From Wenzhouxiangella sp. AB-CW3 (GTDB lineage: Bacteria > Pseudomonadota > Gammaproteobacteria > Xanthomonadales > Wenzhouxiangellaceae), in NCBI RefSeq assembly GCF_014725735.1, contig NZ_CP061368.1, forward strand, positions 3,735,225 to 3,799,224: a DNA stretch of 64,000 nt, in the 5' to 3' direction. The notes beneath the pieces were generated by a model. The model was not told the origin of the DNA and ran no database searches. It worked only from the letters and a program-made list of their open reading frames with translations. Both the position numbers and the translations under genes were made by a program. This document shows, one piece after another, positions 1 through 8,481 of this stretch (the stretch's first letter is position 1; the number at the start of each line of letters is the position of its first letter).

Positions 1-78
1 TTCCAGTGTCGGTTCCTCGGCCACGACGCTGCCGCTGGCGAATGCGGCGGTCAGGGCCAGTATCCAGAATGCTCTCAT
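1..78 (-). CDS. Partial secreted protein, N-terminus only
   Basis: Only the first 26 codons lie in the window. They encode a typical Sec signal peptide (MRAFWILALTAAFASG, then an A-x-A type cleavage region before an acidic stretch). The ATG at 78 has an AGGAG ribosome-binding site 8 bases upstream, which supports the start. The mature protein lies outside the window, so no function can be given. Confidence 0.7.
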   Translation of the reverse strand, partial: MRAFWILALTAAFASGSVVAEEPTLE

Positions 79-605
79 CTCAGGATCTCCTGAAACTCTG
101 TGGTTTGCGTCAATGAATGCCAGCACCCGCCCGCTGGCGGTATGACTGACCGGAACGAAATAATATAACATAACTTTTCTGGTGCATGTCCAGACCCAAC
201 CGCAAGCCCGAACGCCTCCAGACACCACCTTCACATTGCGGCCTCGAAGCCACCATGCCCTGCGCAAACCACCAACTGATTACTCAGATGATTCAGCCAT
301 ATTTCGGTCGGATTTTTTGGAACCGCAGATGAACGCGGATTAACGCAGATTCAAGGGATTACAGCAGGAATAGCAGCTGTAATCGTCCGCAACCCGAGAC
401 GTTCGCACTCATGTGTCTCAGCTCGTGGACGGATGAAAGCCTGGGCCGTTCTATGAATCGCTGACCCCAGCGCCTATCGATGATCCATGCGTCAGATCAA
501 CAATCTGCGTTTATCGGCGTTCATCTGCGGTTTCATAATTCAAGTCAGGACCATGGCTGAGAACCATACGTAATCAGGAACCACTAAGAGCAGAATGGAG
601 AGAGC
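79..605. other. Gene-free interval of about 530 bases
   Basis: No convincing reading frame occurs here. The right part of the interval holds the inverted-repeat element annotated separately at 321-532. An AT-rich stretch at 159-169 (AATAATATAAC) is repeated exactly at 3181-3191. Both copies lie upstream of minus-strand gene starts, so they may be promoter -10 material (GTTATATTATT on the minus strand). That reading is weak, because no clear -35 box was found. Confidence 0.5.
321..532. repeat. Non-coding element bounded by 31-bp inverted repeats
   Basis: The left arm at 321-351 and the reverse complement of the right arm at 502-532 match at 29 of 31 positions. Both share the core CCGCAGATGAACGC followed by AACGCAGATT. 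The enclosed 150 bases contain a 9-bp hairpin (357-365 with 376-384, GATTACAGC/GCTGTAATC) and no ORF. The layout resembles a small non-autonomous repeat element, but no target-site duplication was identified. Confidence 0.65.
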
Positions 606-3173
606 TCAACGTCGCCCGGATTCCTCCCAGCCCGACAGCGTCTCGGGTTGCTCCGGCTCGGGCGGCGCCCGCTCGAAGGGCGTGCGGGCGATGAAGTCGG
701 CCAGCAGCATTTCCGCCTCTTCCTCGCGACCGGCCCGGCGGTAGACGCCGTAGTGGAAGTAGCTGCGCCCGGCAAGCACGTAGTCGCGCTGGGCGGCATC
801 GAGGCGAGCCAGGTAGGGATCGTGGTCCAGGCCCGGATTCTGAATCAGGCGCTCGTAGAGCAGGCCCAGCTGATCTCCGGTCAGCCAGCGCGCCAGGCCG
901 GCCTGCACGGCACGCTGCGTCCGGGGCGCCTGGTATTCGATCAGCGGGCGCCGGTCGGTGTTGATGGCCGCCTCGTCGAACAGGCCCGAGGCAGTGATGT
1001 TGCCGGCATAGAAGCGCAGGTTGACCGCGGCCAGCAGGTCATCGGGCAGATCGGGATTGCCGGCCAGGGCGCGGCCATGGGCGATGGGCACCTGTGGGTC
1101 CAGCGGCTCGGCCCGGTTCTGCCCGACCAGCGCGACAATGGACTGGTCGGGGAACAGGTCGCCGCGCCACAGCACGACCTGGTCGAAGGCTTCGTCCATG
1201 GTGCGCGCCAGGATGCCGAATTCCTTCTCCGAGACCTGGTAGGTCGGCACCCACTGCACGAACAGCCCGCCCTCGTTGAGGCGGGCGGCGGCGGTATGGA
1301 AATGTTCCAGAGTATACAGATTGCCGGTGCCGGCCTTCCACGGCGTGAACAGGTCGGAAATGATGACATCAAAGGTCTGCCGGCTGCGCCTGAGACAGTT
1401 GCGGCCATCCTCGGCGTGAATGGTCACGCGCTCGTCCTCGAACAGCCCCTCGGTCCAAGGGCCGAAATGGGCAGTGGCCAGGTGCACGACCTCCGGGAGG
1501 ATCTCACACACCACCACCCGCTCGACCGGAAACAGCAACGATGCCCCGGCGGTGATGCCCGTGCCCATGCCGAGAAAGAAGACATCGCGCGGGTCCGGGT
1601 GCAGCATCATCGGAATCAGCGCCTGGTTGCGCTCCGACTCCAGTGCACCGGTGCCTCCCAGGGTGTAATGGTTGTTGACCCGGATCAGCAGATGGTCGTC
1701 CCGTTCAATCACCGCCGCGGCGGCGTGACTGCCCTCGCGCAATTCCACCAGACGCTCGCCGTGACCCGGGTTGAGGTAGACGCGAGTGACCCAGTCGGTG
1801 GGCGCAAACAGAAAAGCCAGCGCCAATGCGGCGGGTGCCAATGCCAGTGCCCGACCACCGCCCTGCTCGCGCAGCACCATGAAACCCGCCATGACCAGCA
1901 GGTAGACCGCCGAGAGAATCATCAGGCTGCCGGCCGGACCGACCAGTGGCAGCAAGACGAATCCGGCGATCAGCGCACCGGCGATGGCGCCCACCGTGTT
2001 GGTAGCCACCAGCCGGCCGATGATTTCGCCGGTGCTCGCGGTACTGCTCTCAAGCAATCGCAACAGGTAGGGCAGCACCGTGCCCAGCATGATGCCCGGC
2101 ACGAGCATGACCACGGCCGCCACGGTGATCACACTGGTGAGGTATTCCCACCAGTCGCGCCCGGCGCCGATGTAACCCAGGCCGCCGGTCGCGGCCTGGA
2201 ACAACCAGGCCGAAGCCGCCACCAGCACGGCAGCCGTGGCCAGAAGCCCCAGAATGATGCGATCGGCGGCCAGCCGTCGAACCCGGCTGAGGCGATTGGC
2301 CAGCGTCGCGCCCAGGGTCAGCGCCAGCAGGAACACCACCAGCACCAGGGCATAGGTATAGACCGAATTCTGCAACACCTGCGCGAACATGCGCGTCCAG
2401 ACCACTTCCACGGCAATGGCCACCAACCCGGAAGTGAACGCCAGCGCCCACAGCAAAGATGACGCCCTTCCCGGCTCCCGGCCCGGAGCCTTTAGCGCGT
2501 CCTGCTCAACCGGTCGAGGTGCGGCCTCGACCCAGCGCCGGGCCAGCCACAGTGCGAGCAGGCCGACGGTGAGATCCAGCAACACGGCCACGCCATAGGC
2601 ACCGGCAAAACCCAACCACACCGGCAGCACGAACCCGGCGGCCAGCGCTCCAAACGCGGCGCCACCGGTATTGACGGCATAAAGCAGACTGCCCAGCCGA
2701 CCCAGCTCGGCCGGCTGGCGGATCAGATACTGGCCCAGCACCGGCAGGGTGCCGCCCATGAGAAATGAGACCGGGAAGAGAATCAGCGCGGCCAGCAGGA
2801 TCTTGAACAGCGTATCGGCAATGGGCACGTCGCCAATGACCGGATACAGCGCCGGATACAGCGCCTGGTAGGCATCGAGGAGCACGAAATGCCCCAGCGC
2901 GGTGGCCGCCACTGCAACCTCCAGCCAGCCGAAAGCGGCCAGGCCGCTGGCCAGCCGCCGCGCGCGCCGGCCCCAGAACCAGCCGCCGGCGGCGATGCCG
3001 GCAAAGAACACGGCTATAGCCAGCGCCGCGGCCTGGGCGGTGGAGCCGAACAACAGGCCGAGTTCGCGCACCCACAGCACCTGGTAGACCAGGGCGGCGA
3101 AGCCGGAGGCAAAGAAAAGAGCGGCCAGGATCGGCATCCTGGCCGCGGGAGTTGTCGCGTTCGCGCGTGTCAT
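606..3173 (-). CDS. Fused MFS-like membrane / spermidine-synthase-like protein
   Basis: The N-terminal 450 or so residues are a polytopic membrane region with many hydrophobic helices. The C-terminal part is a spermidine-synthase-type, SAM-binding Rossmann domain, with the glycine loop GMGTGITAG near residue 530 and a later DVIISDLF motif. The family is widespread and annotated as fused MFS/spermidine synthase, but its substrate is generally unknown. I chose the ATG at 3173, just before the first helix. A GTG at 3224 is in frame and would leave only 6 bases after the upstream gene. Neither start has a clear Shine-Dalgarno sequence. It probably follows the 3231-3884 gene in one transcript. Confidence 0.8.
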   Translation of the reverse strand: MTRANATTPAARMPILAALFFASGFAALVYQVLWVRELGLLFGSTAQAAALAIAVFFAGIAAGGWFWGRRARRLASGLAAFGWLEVAVAATALGHFVLLDAYQALYPALYPVIGDVPIADTLFKILLAALILFPVSFLMGGTLPVLGQYLIRQPAELGRLGSLLYAVNTGGAAFGALAAGFVLPVWLGFAGAYGVAVLLDLTVGLLALWLARRWVEAAPRPVEQDALKAPGREPGRASSLLWALAFTSGLVAIAVEVVWTRMFAQVLQNSVYTYALVLVVFLLALTLGATLANRLSRVRRLAADRIILGLLATAAVLVAASAWLFQAATGGLGYIGAGRDWWEYLTSVITVAAVVMLVPGIMLGTVLPYLLRLLESSTASTGEIIGRLVATNTVGAIAGALIAGFVLLPLVGPAGSLMILSAVYLLVMAGFMVLREQGGGRALALAPAALALAFLFAPTDWVTRVYLNPGHGERLVELREGSHAAAAVIERDDHLLIRVNNHYTLGGTGALESERNQALIPMMLHPDPRDVFFLGMGTGITAGASLLFPVERVVVCEILPEVVHLATAHFGPWTEGLFEDERVTIHAEDGRNCLRRSRQTFDVIISDLFTPWKAGTGNLYTLEHFHTAAARLNEGGLFVQWVPTYQVSEKEFGILARTMDEAFDQVVLWRGDLFPDQSIVALVGQNRAEPLDPQVPIAHGRALAGNPDLPDDLLAAVNLRFYAGNITASGLFDEAAINTDRRPLIEYQAPRTQRAVQAGLARWLTGDQLGLLYERLIQNPGLDHDPYLARLDAAQRDYVLAGRSYFHYGVYRRAGREEEAEMLLADFIARTPFERAPPEPEQPETLSGWEESGRR

Positions 3174-3230
3174 CACGCGCAATAATATAACGTTTCGCCG
3201 CCCGGCTTCACTGCCGTGCGGCACTATCGC

Positions 3231-3884
3231 CTACATCAGCAACCAGATCAGTCGGTAGGCAAAGTAGAAGGCCAGGGTGAACACCACTGCCACCTTGAGG
3301 CGCTGCGGGGCGACGAACAGGTAGCTCATCAGAAAGACGCCGATATAGATAAAGAACAGCCCGGCGCCCCGGAACCAGGAATGCATGGTCACGCCAAGCA
3401 GGTTTAGGGGAATGGCAATGGCCACCAGCACCGCCGGCAATGCCATGGCGGTACCGAACTTCTCGATAAAGAAGTCCAGGCTGTACTCGCGCTCCTGACG
3501 CTTCGCATACCACTGCAAGGCGAACAGCACGATGGCGATGGGGATGGCGAACGACAGTCCGAACTTGATGCCATTGAGCAGCCAGGAAAAGCGCACGCCA
3601 CTGGTCGTGGTCATGGCGATGCGCTGCACGAATGACGACAAGGCGATCAGCACCAGCAGGGCGCTCATGTTGATCAGACCAAAAAGTCTGAGACCCCGCA
3701 TCGTGCCGTCGAGCAGTTCGTCGGGGCGCTTGTACAGGGCCGCCAGGTACTGTGGGTAGCTCATTCCCGCTTTGCCATTGCCGCTTGTGTCACCGGCACC
3801 GCTGTTGTCTTCGACTACCGACTCCTGTGGTTCCGACTCCGGCTTGCCGGCTTCGTGTTCTTCCGGTTTGTTTTCTTCGCTCAT
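3231..3884 (-). CDS. Hypothetical multi-pass membrane protein
   Basis: The protein has 217 residues. About 40 are a hydrophilic, acidic, Glu/Ser/Gly-rich cytoplasmic leader, followed by roughly five hydrophobic helices. The leader ends in a conserved-looking YPQYLAALYKRPDEL segment before the first helix. I do not recognise the family. The layout resembles Yip1/DUF-type small membrane proteins. It lies immediately upstream of, and in the same direction as, the MFS/spermidine-synthase fusion, so the two are probably co-transcribed. Confidence 0.65.
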   Translation of the reverse strand: MSEENKPEEHEAGKPESEPQESVVEDNSGAGDTSGNGKAGMSYPQYLAALYKRPDELLDGTMRGLRLFGLINMSALLVLIALSSFVQRIAMTTTSGVRFSWLLNGIKFGLSFAIPIAIVLFALQWYAKRQEREYSLDFFIEKFGTAMALPAVLVAIAIPLNLLGVTMHSWFRGAGLFFIYIGVFLMSYLFVAPQRLKVAVVFTLAFYFAYRLIWLLM

Positions 3885-4175
3885 CAGAATGACTCCCTGC
3901 TTGGGGCCGGCCCATCCAGCCCATCTCTTGTACAGCTTATTACGGCAATCGCTCTATCAATATGACATCGGACTGCATTTTTCCTGTGGGCTGGAGGGGG
4001 CGAAGGTGCGTGATTCTTCGCCGATTCAGGCCACTTGCAGCCAGTGGGGGTAGAATGCCATGTGACGGTCAGGTTGGCAGATTTCCTGGCCCGGTCCCGT
4101 AGTACTGATTAACATCGACCCATACTTGAGAATTCACGCCGGCCGGCTGGGCCGGCATTGACGGAGGAATCATTC

Positions 4176-4601
4176 ATGCGCCTGAAAGTAATTGCAACTG
4201 CGACCCTGCTGCTGTTCGGCCTTTCGGCCGTTGCCGAAACGCCCAATATCGAACCGGGCATGTGGGAGTACCACAACAAGATGACGTTCCAGTCTGACGT
4301 GCCGATTCCCGACCAGGAACACACCAACCAGGAATGTGTCACGCTGGAAGACATCGAGCGTGGCGACGCGTTTCTCGAGGACGTCGAGGAATGCGACATC
4401 ACCAATCAGGAAATTCGCAGCGACGGAATGGATTACTCCATGAGCTGCCATGGCCCCGATGGCACGGAAATGACCATGGATGCATCAATGCAGTTCTACG
4501 GCGACCGCACCACCGGCACCATTCACGGTGAGATGGATACGCCGATGGGACCGATGCAGATGACGATCGAACTGACCGGCGAGCGCATCGGCGATTGCTG
4601 A
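4176..4601 (+). CDS. DUF3617-type exported protein
   Basis: The ATG at 4176 has a strong GGAGGA 7 bases upstream, which decides the start over an earlier TTG at 4158. The 141-residue product begins with a signal peptide (MRLKVIATATLLLFGLSAVA). It continues with the DUF3617 hallmark PGMWEY, four cysteines in the mature region and a Met-rich central segment. Periplasmic location is predicted; the molecular function of the family is unknown. It faces speE and is separated from it by two hairpins. Confidence 0.75.
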   Translation: MRLKVIATATLLLFGLSAVAETPNIEPGMWEYHNKMTFQSDVPIPDQEHTNQECVTLEDIERGDAFLEDVEECDITNQEIRSDGMDYSMSCHGPDGTEMTMDASMQFYGDRTTGTIHGEMDTPMGPMQMTIELTGERIGDC

Positions 4602-4628
4602 TTGGTCGGGACTCGCACGATGATGCGA

Positions 4629-4687
4629 CTTGCCCGGACTGCGGGCAAGCGCGCAATGATCGAATCGGGCAGCCTGCGGGCTGCCCG
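4629..4687. terminator. Two hairpins between convergent genes
   Basis: The first hairpin pairs 4629-4636 with 4642-4649 (CTTGCCCG/CGGGCAAG). The second pairs 4666-4674 with 4679-4687 (CGGGCAGCC/GGCTGCCCG). They lie between the DUF3617 and speE stop codons and can serve both strands. The T-tracts are poor. Confidence 0.6.
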
Positions 4688-4693
4688 TTCGGT

Positions 4694-5548
4694 TCAGGGA
4701 ATCTGCGTGGCCAGGGCGCCGACGTGGACGCCGGGGTTGAAGTAGCGGGTTTTGACGCCGCTGGCCTCGAAGCGGACCGGGGCCACCGGCTCCAGTGGGC
4801 CGCCCTTTCTGGCCTGGGTAGCTGACCACCAGCCCGAGGGATAGCAGGGCTGGGGAAATCCCAGGGTGCGGATGGTTTCGAATCCGGCCTGTTCCATGTT
4901 GGCACGCACGCCAGCGATCAGCTTCTGGTGAATCAGCGGGGATTCACTCTGCTGGACCAGGATGCCGCCGTCGGCCAGCGCGGTGTGGCAGTCGGCGACG
5001 AAATCGGGCCCGAACAGACCTTCTGCCGGCCCGATGGGATCGGTGGAATCGACGATGATGACATCGACGCTGCCTGCATCAAGCTGTTTGATGAAGGCCA
5101 GGCCATCGTCGAAGATCAGCTCGGCGCGCGGGTCGGAATTTCGCTCGCACAGCTCCGGGAAGAAGCGCTCGGACAGGCGGGTGACCTGTTCGTCGATCTC
5201 GACTTGCTGGCACTGCCTGACCGCATCGTGGGCCAGCACCTCGCGCAGCGTGCCGCAATCCCCACCGCCAATGATGACTACTCTCCGAGGTTCCGGATGG
5301 CTGAACAGGGTCGGATGGGAGAGCATCTCGTGATACAGGAAATTATCACGCGAGGTCAGCATCACGAATCCATCAATGACCATCAGGTTGCCCCAGTGCG
5401 TGGTCTGGTAGACATCGATGGTCTGGTAGTCCGTGACCTCATGCGCCAGGTGCTGATCGACAGACCAGGACAGCGCGACGCCGGCCTCCAGGCACGGCTC
5501 GGTAAACCACTTATGGCTGGATGGCAGCATATTGGTGACTCGAATCAT
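4694..5548 (-). CDS. speE: Spermidine synthase (polyamine aminopropyltransferase)
   Basis: The product transfers aminopropyl from decarboxylated SAM to putrescine. Family motifs are in the expected order: the N-terminal beta region, YHEM near residue 70, the SAM-binding GGGDCGTLREV near 94, and DSTDPIGPA near 169 with the catalytic aspartates. From the ATG at 5548 the product has 284 residues, the normal family length. ATG 5530 is an alternative, and the longer frame to 5680 would run into speA. It is divergent from speA, so the two polyamine genes share a short control region, although agmatine-to-putrescine enzymes are not in the window. Confidence 0.9.
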   Translation of the reverse strand: MIRVTNMLPSSHKWFTEPCLEAGVALSWSVDQHLAHEVTDYQTIDVYQTTHWGNLMVIDGFVMLTSRDNFLYHEMLSHPTLFSHPEPRRVVIIGGGDCGTLREVLAHDAVRQCQQVEIDEQVTRLSERFFPELCERNSDPRAELIFDDGLAFIKQLDAGSVDVIIVDSTDPIGPAEGLFGPDFVADCHTALADGGILVQQSESPLIHQKLIAGVRANMEQAGFETIRTLGFPQPCYPSGWWSATQARKGGPLEPVAPVRFEASGVKTRYFNPGVHVGALATQIP

Positions 5549-5663
5549 TCCCGTCGGACCGGCCGCTGATGTTAGCAGGATTATCTGCAGCCAACGAGCT
5601 CGTGGACCGGTGGGGGTTACAATCCGGGTCTCGATTCCATCGTAGACGAAGGACCCGGTGAAC

Positions 5664-7526
5664 ATGAGCGAGGACGTCATCGGCCGCGCGCGGCGACGCT
5701 ACGCCATCGAGCGCTGGTCGGAGGGGCTGTTCGATATCGACGGGACCGGACGCGTGACAGTCTGCCCCCGCGCCGGGCACTCTGCAACCCTGGTCGAGGT
5801 CGTAGAGGCCGCCCGTCAGCAGGGCCTGCGCCTGCCCCTGCTGCTGCGGTTTCCGGAGATCCTGGAAAGCCGGGCCCGACGATTGATACAGGCATTCGAC
5901 CAGGCCATCGAAGAGCACGCCTACCAGGGCCGCTTCGCACCGGTCTATCCGATCAAGGTCAACCAGCAGGCCAGCGTGGTGCGCACCCTGGCGGCAGTCG
6001 ATCGCATGGGCCTGGAAGTGGGCTCCAAGCCGGAACTGATCACGGCGCTGGCCGTCGGTCGTCCCGGCAGCACCATCATCTGCAACGGATACAAGGATGC
6101 CGCCTACATCCGGCTGGCCCTGAGCGGCCAGAAGCTGGGACTGAGTCCGGTCATCGTGATCGAGAAGCCCGCCGAATGGCCGCTGGTCCGTCGGGAAGCC
6201 CAGCGGCTCGGTGTCGAACCCATGCTGGGGGTGCGCCTGCGGCTGTCCTCGCTGGGCAGCGGCAACTGGCAGAATACCGGGGGCGAGCGCGCCAAGTTCG
6301 GACTGGCCGCCAGCCAGGTACTGGAACTGGTCGCAAGCATGCGCCAGGCAGATTGTCTGCACTGGCTGGCTCTGCTGCATTTTCACATGGGCTCACAGAT
6401 TTCCAACCTGCGCGATATCCAGCGTGGTGTCCGCGAAGCGGCTCGCTACTATGCCGAACTCGACCATGTCGGTGTCGACGTCCGCCTGCTCGATATCGGC
6501 GGAGGGCTGGGCGTGGACTACGAGGGTGGCGGCACCCGCAGCTACTGCTCGATGAACTATTCCCTGGACCAGTATGCACAGGCCATTGTCGGCGGCATTG
6601 CCGAGCTGTGTCGGGAGCGGGAGCTGGCCATGCCGGACCTGGTTTCGGAATCCGGGCGTGCGCTGACTGCGCATCATGCCGTGCTGGTGGCCAACGTCAC
6701 CGCCACCGAAACCCTGCCCCGCGACGACGGACAGACCGCTCAGGACGATCATTCGCTGATCCGCCACCTGGCCGAAGTGCTCGACCAGGTCGAACACCGG
6801 GAACCGGAAGAAAGCTTTCTGGAAGCCGAACACCTGCTGGAAGAGGGCCGCAACCTGTTTCTCTATGGCGACCTGCCGTTGCCCGACCGTGCCCGGCTCG
6901 AGCCGCTGTTCAACGCCATACTGGCCGCACTGGTTGATCGGCTCGATCCCGACCACCGGCGCCACCGCGAGCTGCGCGACCGCATCCGCTATCAGCTTTC
7001 AAGCAAGTATTTCATCAACCTGTCGATTTTCCAGTCGCTGCCCGACATCTGGGCCATCGATCAGGTGTTCCCCATCATGCCGCTGACAAGGCTGGACGAA
7101 GTGCCCGGAGAACGCGCGGTACTCGAAGACCTGACCTGCGATTCCGACGGGCGCATTGATCACTACGTGGACCGCGGGCTGCTGGAACCCACGCTCCCCG
7201 TTCACCGAATTGGGTCGGATGAAACCTACCTGCTGGGCTTTTTCATGACCGGCGCCTACCAGGAGACCCTGGGCGATATCCACAACCTGTTCGGTGACAC
7301 CGACAGCGTAGACGTGCGCCTGGGCCCGAAAGGCTTCGACCTCGACCACGCCCGCAGCGGTGATACCGCCGACATGCTGCTTGAGCTGGTCGGCTACGAT
7401 CCGCGAGCGCTGATGACGGCCTGTCGCGCACGGGTTGCGGCCGCCGGGCTGGATCGTGCCGAAGCCGAGGCCCTGGAGCGGCTGTTGACCGAGGGCCTGT
7501 CTGCCTACACCTACCTGGAGCACTGA
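5664..7526 (+). CDS. speA: Biosynthetic arginine decarboxylase
   Basis: This PLP-dependent, fold-III decarboxylase converts arginine to agmatine, the first step from arginine to putrescine. The PLP lysine lies in YPIKVNQQ near residue 97, followed by GLEVGSKPEL, a glycine-rich phosphate loop in DIGGGLGVDYEGG, and the C-terminal sheet domain. The 620-residue length fits the SpeA family. ATG 5664 is preferred over GTG 5658 because AAGGA lies 10 bases upstream. A dehydrogenase gene follows 3 bases after the stop, suggesting co-transcription. Confidence 0.93.
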   Translation: MSEDVIGRARRRYAIERWSEGLFDIDGTGRVTVCPRAGHSATLVEVVEAARQQGLRLPLLLRFPEILESRARRLIQAFDQAIEEHAYQGRFAPVYPIKVNQQASVVRTLAAVDRMGLEVGSKPELITALAVGRPGSTIICNGYKDAAYIRLALSGQKLGLSPVIVIEKPAEWPLVRREAQRLGVEPMLGVRLRLSSLGSGNWQNTGGERAKFGLAASQVLELVASMRQADCLHWLALLHFHMGSQISNLRDIQRGVREAARYYAELDHVGVDVRLLDIGGGLGVDYEGGGTRSYCSMNYSLDQYAQAIVGGIAELCRERELAMPDLVSESGRALTAHHAVLVANVTATETLPRDDGQTAQDDHSLIRHLAEVLDQVEHREPEESFLEAEHLLEEGRNLFLYGDLPLPDRARLEPLFNAILAALVDRLDPDHRRHRELRDRIRYQLSSKYFINLSIFQSLPDIWAIDQVFPIMPLTRLDEVPGERAVLEDLTCDSDGRIDHYVDRGLLEPTLPVHRIGSDETYLLGFFMTGAYQETLGDIHNLFGDTDSVDVRLGPKGFDLDHARSGDTADMLLELVGYDPRALMTACRARVAAAGLDRAEAEALERLLTEGLSAYTYLEH

Positions 7527-7529
7527 ATC

Positions 7530-8408
7530 ATGAACACGGCATGGATCGGACTGGGCGCGATGGGTGCGCCGATGGCCGGCCACCTGGCCGGTGACAATCT
7601 GCTGTCAAGCGTCTGGAACCGAACCCGGCGGAAGGCAACTGAATTTACCGGGCAGTTTCCGGGCACGCGCGTGGCATCCGACCCCATCGAACTTGTTCAG
7701 GATGCCGGCATTATCTTCCTGTGTGTATCGGCCGACGATGACCTGCGAGCATTGATCGGCCAGGTTGAAGACCGCCTGGCGGCCGGACAGATCATAGTCG
7801 ACCATTCCACCGTGGCGCCGGCCACGGCGCAGGAGCTGTCCGGCCGGCTCGAGGAAATCGGCGTGGCTTTCATCGATGCGCCGGTCACCGGTGGCGTGGA
7901 AGGTGCCATCAATGGCCAACTGGCCATCATGGCCGGGGGCGATCACCGGGCATTGGACGAGGTCGAACCCGTCATGCGGCGCTACGCCCGCATCATCCAC
8001 CACCTGGGGCCCTCGGGCAGCGGCCAGGCAGCCAAGGCCGTCAACCAGCTCCTGGTTGCCGGCATTGCCGAGGCCGTGTGCGAATCGCTGGCACTGATGG
8101 AAAAACTGCAACTGCCGGCCACACCCATGCTTGAACTGCTGGGCAGCGGCGCCGCCGGCAACTGGTTTCTCGAAAAGCGCGCCGCGACCATGCTTGACGA
8201 CAGCTTCGAGGTCGGCTTCGACCCGCGACTGCTGCTCAAGGATCTGCGCATCTGCCAGACGCTGTGCAGCGAGGCCGGCTTCGACTCCGGCGTGGTCGAC
8301 CAGGCCATCGCCGACTACTCCCGTCTGATCGATCAGGGTTCCGGCGAAGGCGACATCTCGTCACTGATCCGCCTCAAGCGCGAGCCCAGACCTGGCGGAA
8401 AGGTTTAG
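7530..8408 (+). CDS. 3-hydroxyisobutyrate dehydrogenase-family oxidoreductase
   Basis: The 292-residue protein opens with the Rossmann motif GLGAMGAPMAGHL. It carries the substrate signature DAPVTGG near residue 116 and the catalytic lysine in QAAKAVNQLL near 168. These mark the beta-hydroxyacid dehydrogenase family (3-hydroxyisobutyrate, tartronate semialdehyde and related substrates). The exact substrate cannot be read from the sequence. It starts 3 bases after speA and is closed by a strong hairpin. Confidence 0.85.
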   Translation: MNTAWIGLGAMGAPMAGHLAGDNLLSSVWNRTRRKATEFTGQFPGTRVASDPIELVQDAGIIFLCVSADDDLRALIGQVEDRLAAGQIIVDHSTVAPATAQELSGRLEEIGVAFIDAPVTGGVEGAINGQLAIMAGGDHRALDEVEPVMRRYARIIHHLGPSGSGQAAKAVNQLLVAGIAEAVCESLALMEKLQLPATPMLELLGSGAAGNWFLEKRAATMLDDSFEVGFDPRLLLKDLRICQTLCSEAGFDSGVVDQAIADYSRLIDQGSGEGDISSLIRLKREPRPGGKV

Positions 8409-8410
8409 CA

Positions 8411-8466
8411 AAGGACACGAAGATGGCCAATGAGGAGAAGTCCTCGAATCGCATCTTCGTGTCCTT
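8411..8466. terminator. Bidirectional terminator hairpin
   Basis: A perfect 15-bp stem (8411-8425 with 8452-8466, AAGGACACGAAGATG and its complement) encloses a smaller hairpin (8432-8436 with 8441-8445). It is followed by TCTTT on the plus strand. It separates two convergent genes. Confidence 0.8.
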
Positions 8467-8481
8467 CTTTACGTTCAGCGC

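Noticed and set aside
648-2462. 604-codon plus-strand frame opposite the MFS/spermidine-synthase gene
   Set aside because: It is antisense to a gene with clear family motifs, has a His/Gln/Gly-rich composition typical of shadow frames in GC-rich DNA, and shows no family signature.
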